DNA from: Moraxellaceae bacterium
Lineage (GTDB): Bacteria > Pseudomonadota > Gammaproteobacteria > Pseudomonadales > Ketobacteraceae
DNA: 10,892 nt
NCBI GenBank assembly: GCA_002402125.1
Contig: NVVG01000053.1
Location: 1-10,892, forward strand
Direction of reading: 5' to 3'
A program made the position numbers and the translations under genes. How positions within the stretch are numbered: the stretch's first letter is position 1; each line of letters begins with the position of its first letter. The notes beneath the pieces are model-generated. The model saw only the letters and a list, made by a program, of their open reading frames with translations, did not search any database and was not told the DNA's origin. Shown piece by piece: positions 7,798 to 10,892 of the stretch.

Positions 7798-7813
7798 AGC
7801 TTATAGATAAGCT
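7798..7813. promoter_or_regulatory. Perfect 16-bp palindrome at the putative putA transcription start
   Basis: AGCTTAT-AG-ATAAGCT is a perfect 7-bp dyad with a 2-bp centre. Weaker symmetry continues outside it (TAA at 7793-7795 with TTA at 7816-7818). It starts 1 bp after the TATAAT box, so a bound dimer would block transcription initiation. This PutA has no DNA-binding domain of its own, so a separate regulator of proline use is expected, and this is the best operator candidate in the region. The regulator is not in view. Confidence 0.45.
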
Positions 7814-7836
7814 TGTTAATATCGCAACCCAGCAGC

Positions 7837-7863
7837 CCGATAACCTGTCTAGCAGGTTTTCGG
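7837..7863 (+). promoter_or_regulatory. Strong hairpin in the putA 5' leader
   Basis: The stem CCGATAACCTG pairs with CAGGTTTTCGG around the 5-nt loop TCTAG, giving ten base pairs with a single T-T mismatch. It ends 33 nt before the putA ATG. It is followed by TGAGACCCC rather than a T-run, so it is not an intrinsic terminator. Four further pairs (7832-7835 with 7872-7875) could form below it. It may act as an mRNA-stabilising or translational control structure. I do not recognise it as a named riboswitch. Confidence 0.5.
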
Positions 7864-7896
7864 TGAGACCCCTGCAATTCACTAGGCGCCTTCGTT

Positions 7897-10892
7897 ATGG
7901 CAAAGCTACTCAATTTTCAACCGTCTTTCTATGCCGCCAGTGAATTCCCATTCAATGACGGCATTCTCAAAGGCCACCTGCAAAAAGAGTCCGATGCAGT
8001 AAAGACGTTATTGAGTACCTATAATTTACCTCAACCCACTGTAGATACCATACGCGCCTACTCAGAGGACTACATCCAAGCCATTCAAAAGGCTCAAGGC
8101 GGCGCTAGCGTCGAGACTTTCTTAAAAGAATATGGCCTAGACAACCACGAAGGCGTTGTCTTAATGAGCCTTGCCGAAGCGTTGCTTCGAATTCCCGATG
8201 ATACTACCGCAGAACGGTTCTTAAAAGATAAGCTCCATACTGGCAATTGGGCATTGCACGCAGGACACAGCGACACTTTTTGGGTTAATTTCTCAACCTG
8301 GGGCTTAGTACTTACGGGGAAGTTACTGGATAATAATCCTGTCGAAGGACGTGTCGCCTGGCTGGCTAAACAAATGCAAAATCTACTGCTAAAAATGGGC
8401 GAACCGCTGATATTGTCGGCCATTCGACAAGCCATGTTAGTCATCGGCCAGCAGTTTGTTGCCGGTCAAACCGTGCAAGCGGCACTGGAACAAAGTAACG
8501 ACGAACGAACAACGGGTTATTCACATTCTATCGATATGCTGGGGGAAGCTGCGGTCACCCAAAAAGATGTTGGACGCTATATCGGCGCCTACAGCCATGC
8601 TATTGATGCCATAGCTGAATATAACGCTACGTTAAATGAACAGGCAGAACAACAAGCACCGTCACAACGAACCAAGACCCCATCCAGTGTTTCAATCAAA
8701 CTATCTGCATTACATCCGCGCTTCGAACTTCGTCAAACAAAAGCGCTGGAACAACTAAAGGATAATTTGCTAGGACTGCTCACCCAGGCCTATGAAAAAG
8801 ATGTCCCCATAACTATCGATGCTGAAGAGAGCTGGCGCCTTGAACCCACGTTAATGATTTTTGCCGAGATTATTGGCACAGAACCTTTTCGTCACTGGGG
8901 AAAACTCGGCATTGCAGTTCAATCCTATCAAAAGTCCGCACTCGGAATCATTGAATGGCTCAGCGCCCTCAGCAAAACTATCCACTGCCTCATACCCGTA
9001 CGGCTGGTAAAAGGTGCCTATTGGGACAGCGAAATCAAACGCGCTCAGCAGCTGGGACTCAGCGAATACCCGGTGTATACATTAAAATCCCACACAGACT
9101 TATCGTACCTAGCCTGCGTGCACACACTGATGAAGACAAAACATTTCCTCTACCCTCAATTTGCCACCCATAACGCCCATACCGTCGCCAGCATCATGGC
9201 ACTCTCCGAAGAGTATCATTACAAACAGTTTGAATTCCAGCGACTGCATGGCATGGGACAAGCGTTGTACGATCATGTACTGGCGAATACTGACAATATC
9301 CATTGCCGGATTTATGCACCAGTGGGTGAATACAACCGACTATTACCGTATCTTGTGCGCCGCCTACTAGAAAATGGCGCGTCCACCTCATTTGTACGCT
9401 TAATCAATCAAAACGTCGACATCAATTACTTAGCAGAAGAACCTACACTCACCATCAAAAACACCGACAAGCTAAGTAACCCATCTATTCCATTGCCGAT
9501 AAAGCTGTATAGCCCACTGAGGAAAAATTCCAAGGGGATAAACCTTGAGTCATCGCAGGAGTTGCGCGCTCTCAAAAATAACCTCACTCCTTTCCTCAAA
9601 AAGCAGTGGTTACTCAATCAGGACGCTGAGCAGACTAACACAGCGACGGAAAGTACTGAAAATAAGACAACTGCCGAGACCACGGACGACCAAAGCATCA
9701 TCATATCCCCGGCAGACACCGAAGATATCATCGGTTCATTTGTCCCATCGACACGATATGATTGCCACCGTGCCTTTGACATTGCATTAGCCGCATTTGC
9801 TGAGTGGAAACATGTCGGTGCCGACGACAGGGCCGACTTCTTACTACAAGTTGCTAATTTATATGAAGAAAACTCTCACGAGTTAATAGCATTAGCCATG
9901 CGCGAAGCGGGCAAAACCATCGCCAACGCCAATGCGGAAATTCGCGAAGCCGTTGATTTCTGCCGCTATTATGCTCAGCAAGCGCGCCAGCAATTAAGCG
10001 AAGAAACCCTCTTAAAAGGCATTACCGGTGAACGCAATTCACTCTCGTTAGCGGGGCGCGGCCCGGTACTTTGCATAAGCCCCTGGAATTTTCCACTAGC
10101 GATATTTACCGGACAAATTGCTGCCGCCTTAGCATCCGGAAATACGGTCATTGCTAAACCATCAACGCTAACACCGCTGATTGCACGGCGCGCGGTTGAA
10201 CTGTTCCATGAAGTGGGTATTCCAAAAAATGTGTTGCAGTTTTTACCGGCCCCTGCCACCCATATCGACAGCACCATTCTTAACGAAGCCAAATTAGCCG
10301 CAGTGATGTTTACCGGCTCAACCGCCGCCGCCACTAGCATCAATCGTAAATTAGCCCTAAGAGACGGGCCCATCATTCCTTTTGTTGCAGAGACCGGCGG
10401 TCAAAATGCGATGATTGTAGACAGCTCAGCCTTGCCCGAACAGGTAGTAAAAGATGTTATTGCGTCGGCATTTGATAGTGCAGGCCAACGCTGTTCAGCA
10501 CTACGAGTGCTCTATGTACAAGACGATATTAAAGAAACTATCATTGAGTTATTAGTGGGTTATATGGAAGAGCTGCAGGTTGACAGCCCCTGTAATTGGC
10601 ATAGCGATGTGGGCCCCGTAATTACCCATCGCGCCCAGGCCGAATTAAATAACCACATCGAACGCTTTCGCCTCTCAGAGCAAATCATCTACCAAGCGCC
10701 GTTATCAGAAGGCTGCAGCTCAGGGTATTATGTTGCCCCGACTCTGATCGAAATTAGCCACATTAATGAGCTATTTGATGAAGTATTTGGCCCGATTTTG
10801 CATATTGTCGGCTTTGCAGCAGACGCGATTGACGATATCATTCAACAAATCAACGGCACCGGCTTTGGCCTAACCCTTGGCATTCACAGCCG
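7897..10892 (+). CDS. putA: Bifunctional proline dehydrogenase / delta-1-pyrroline-5-carboxylate dehydrogenase, C-terminus cut by window edge
   Basis: At least 998 residues, open to the window end. PutA oxidises proline to P5C with FAD, passes electrons to the membrane quinone pool, then oxidises the semialdehyde to glutamate with NAD+. The N-terminus (MAKLLNFQPSF) leads straight into the helical arm; the ribbon-helix-helix DNA-binding domain of the 1320-residue E. coli protein is absent, so it should not act as its own repressor. PRODH barrel motifs are SVSIKLSALHPRF (264-276), VRLVKGAYWD (368-377), FATHN (422-426), RLHGMG (449-454) and YAPVGEYNRLLPYLVRRLLENG (from 473, proline-binding Arg488/Arg489). 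A Thr/Glu/Asp-rich linker lies at 575-598. The P5C dehydrogenase part has PWNFPL (Asn731), Lys754 for NAD binding, general base Glu832 and catalytic Cys866 in GQRCSALR. The Glu-Cys spacing of 34 is standard for aldehyde dehydrogenases. ATG 7897 has a modest AGG at 7884-7886. Whether it ends near 1050 residues or carries the extra C-terminal domain lies outside the window. Confidence 0.97.
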   Translation, partial: MAKLLNFQPSFYAASEFPFNDGILKGHLQKESDAVKTLLSTYNLPQPTVDTIRAYSEDYIQAIQKAQGGASVETFLKEYGLDNHEGVVLMSLAEALLRIPDDTTAERFLKDKLHTGNWALHAGHSDTFWVNFSTWGLVLTGKLLDNNPVEGRVAWLAKQMQNLLLKMGEPLILSAIRQAMLVIGQQFVAGQTVQAALEQSNDERTTGYSHSIDMLGEAAVTQKDVGRYIGAYSHAIDAIAEYNATLNEQAEQQAPSQRTKTPSSVSIKLSALHPRFELRQTKALEQLKDNLLGLLTQAYEKDVPITIDAEESWRLEPTLMIFAEIIGTEPFRHWGKLGIAVQSYQKSALGIIEWLSALSKTIHCLIPVRLVKGAYWDSEIKRAQQLGLSEYPVYTLKSHTDLSYLACVHTLMKTKHFLYPQFATHNAHTVASIMALSEEYHYKQFEFQRLHGMGQALYDHVLANTDNIHCRIYAPVGEYNRLLPYLVRRLLENGASTSFVRLINQNVDINYLAEEPTLTIKNTDKLSNPSIPLPIKLYSPLRKNSKGINLESSQELRALKNNLTPFLKKQWLLNQDAEQTNTATESTENKTTAETTDDQSIIISPADTEDIIGSFVPSTRYDCHRAFDIALAAFAEWKHVGADDRADFLLQVANLYEENSHELIALAMREAGKTIANANAEIREAVDFCRYYAQQARQQLSEETLLKGITGERNSLSLAGRGPVLCISPWNFPLAIFTGQIAAALASGNTVIAKPSTLTPLIARRAVELFHEVGIPKNVLQFLPAPATHIDSTILNEAKLAAVMFTGSTAAATSINRKLALRDGPIIPFVAETGGQNAMIVDSSALPEQVVKDVIASAFDSAGQRCSALRVLYVQDDIKETIIELLVGYMEELQVDSPCNWHSDVGPVITHRAQAELNNHIERFRLSEQIIYQAPLSEGCSSGYYVAPTLIEISHINELFDEVFGPILHIVGFAADAIDDIIQQINGTGFGLTLGIHS

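Noticed and set aside
7837..7863. Hairpin read as an intrinsic terminator
   Set aside because: No T-run follows the stem on either strand, and it sits inside the putA leader.
9975..10376. Long open frame antisense to putA
   Set aside because: It lies entirely opposite the conserved P5C dehydrogenase coding sequence and encodes nothing recognisable; the same applies to the antisense frame at 8094-8444.

Overview
The window looks like chromosomal DNA of a gammaproteobacterium. The pair glnE then ilvE on one strand is the gene order I recall from Pseudomonas and its relatives, GlnE is the full two-headed proteobacterial form, and the PutA, IlvE and GspE/PilB-type proteins read as gammaproteobacterial. 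Base composition is moderate and no mobile element is visible. A marine or aquatic lineage is plausible, but I cannot name a genus.

Layout. Positions 1-585 (minus) hold the N-terminal 195 residues of the branched-chain aminotransferase IlvE, cut by the window edge. Positions 793-3753 (minus) hold complete glnE, the adenylyltransferase/adenylyl-removase that sets glutamine synthetase activity. Divergent from it, 3923-5623 (plus) encodes a double HAD-fold protein with two complete HAD domains in one chain, both carrying an Asp-Trp-His version of the nucleophile motif. Its stop codon lies inside the first unit of a ten-copy 17-bp tandem repeat (5618-5787) that fills the gap to the convergent gene at 5800-7617 (minus), a GspE/PilB-family secretion or pilus ATPase. 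A 279-bp divergent intergenic region (7618-7896) holds two perfect palindromes, a consensus -10 box and a strong leader hairpin. It leads into putA (7897 to the window end, plus), a bifunctional proline dehydrogenase/P5C dehydrogenase without the DNA-binding N-terminus, cut at the right edge after 998 codons.

How they fit together. IlvE, GlnE and PutA all belong to amino-acid nitrogen and glutamate metabolism: IlvE exchanges amino groups with glutamate, GlnE tunes ammonia assimilation into glutamine, and PutA converts proline to glutamate. The HAD protein and the ATPase have no obvious functional link to them. I see no defence, mobile or biosynthetic system. The least ordinary items are the tandem DWH HAD protein, the 17-bp repeat array at its 3' end, and the dyad-rich putA control region.
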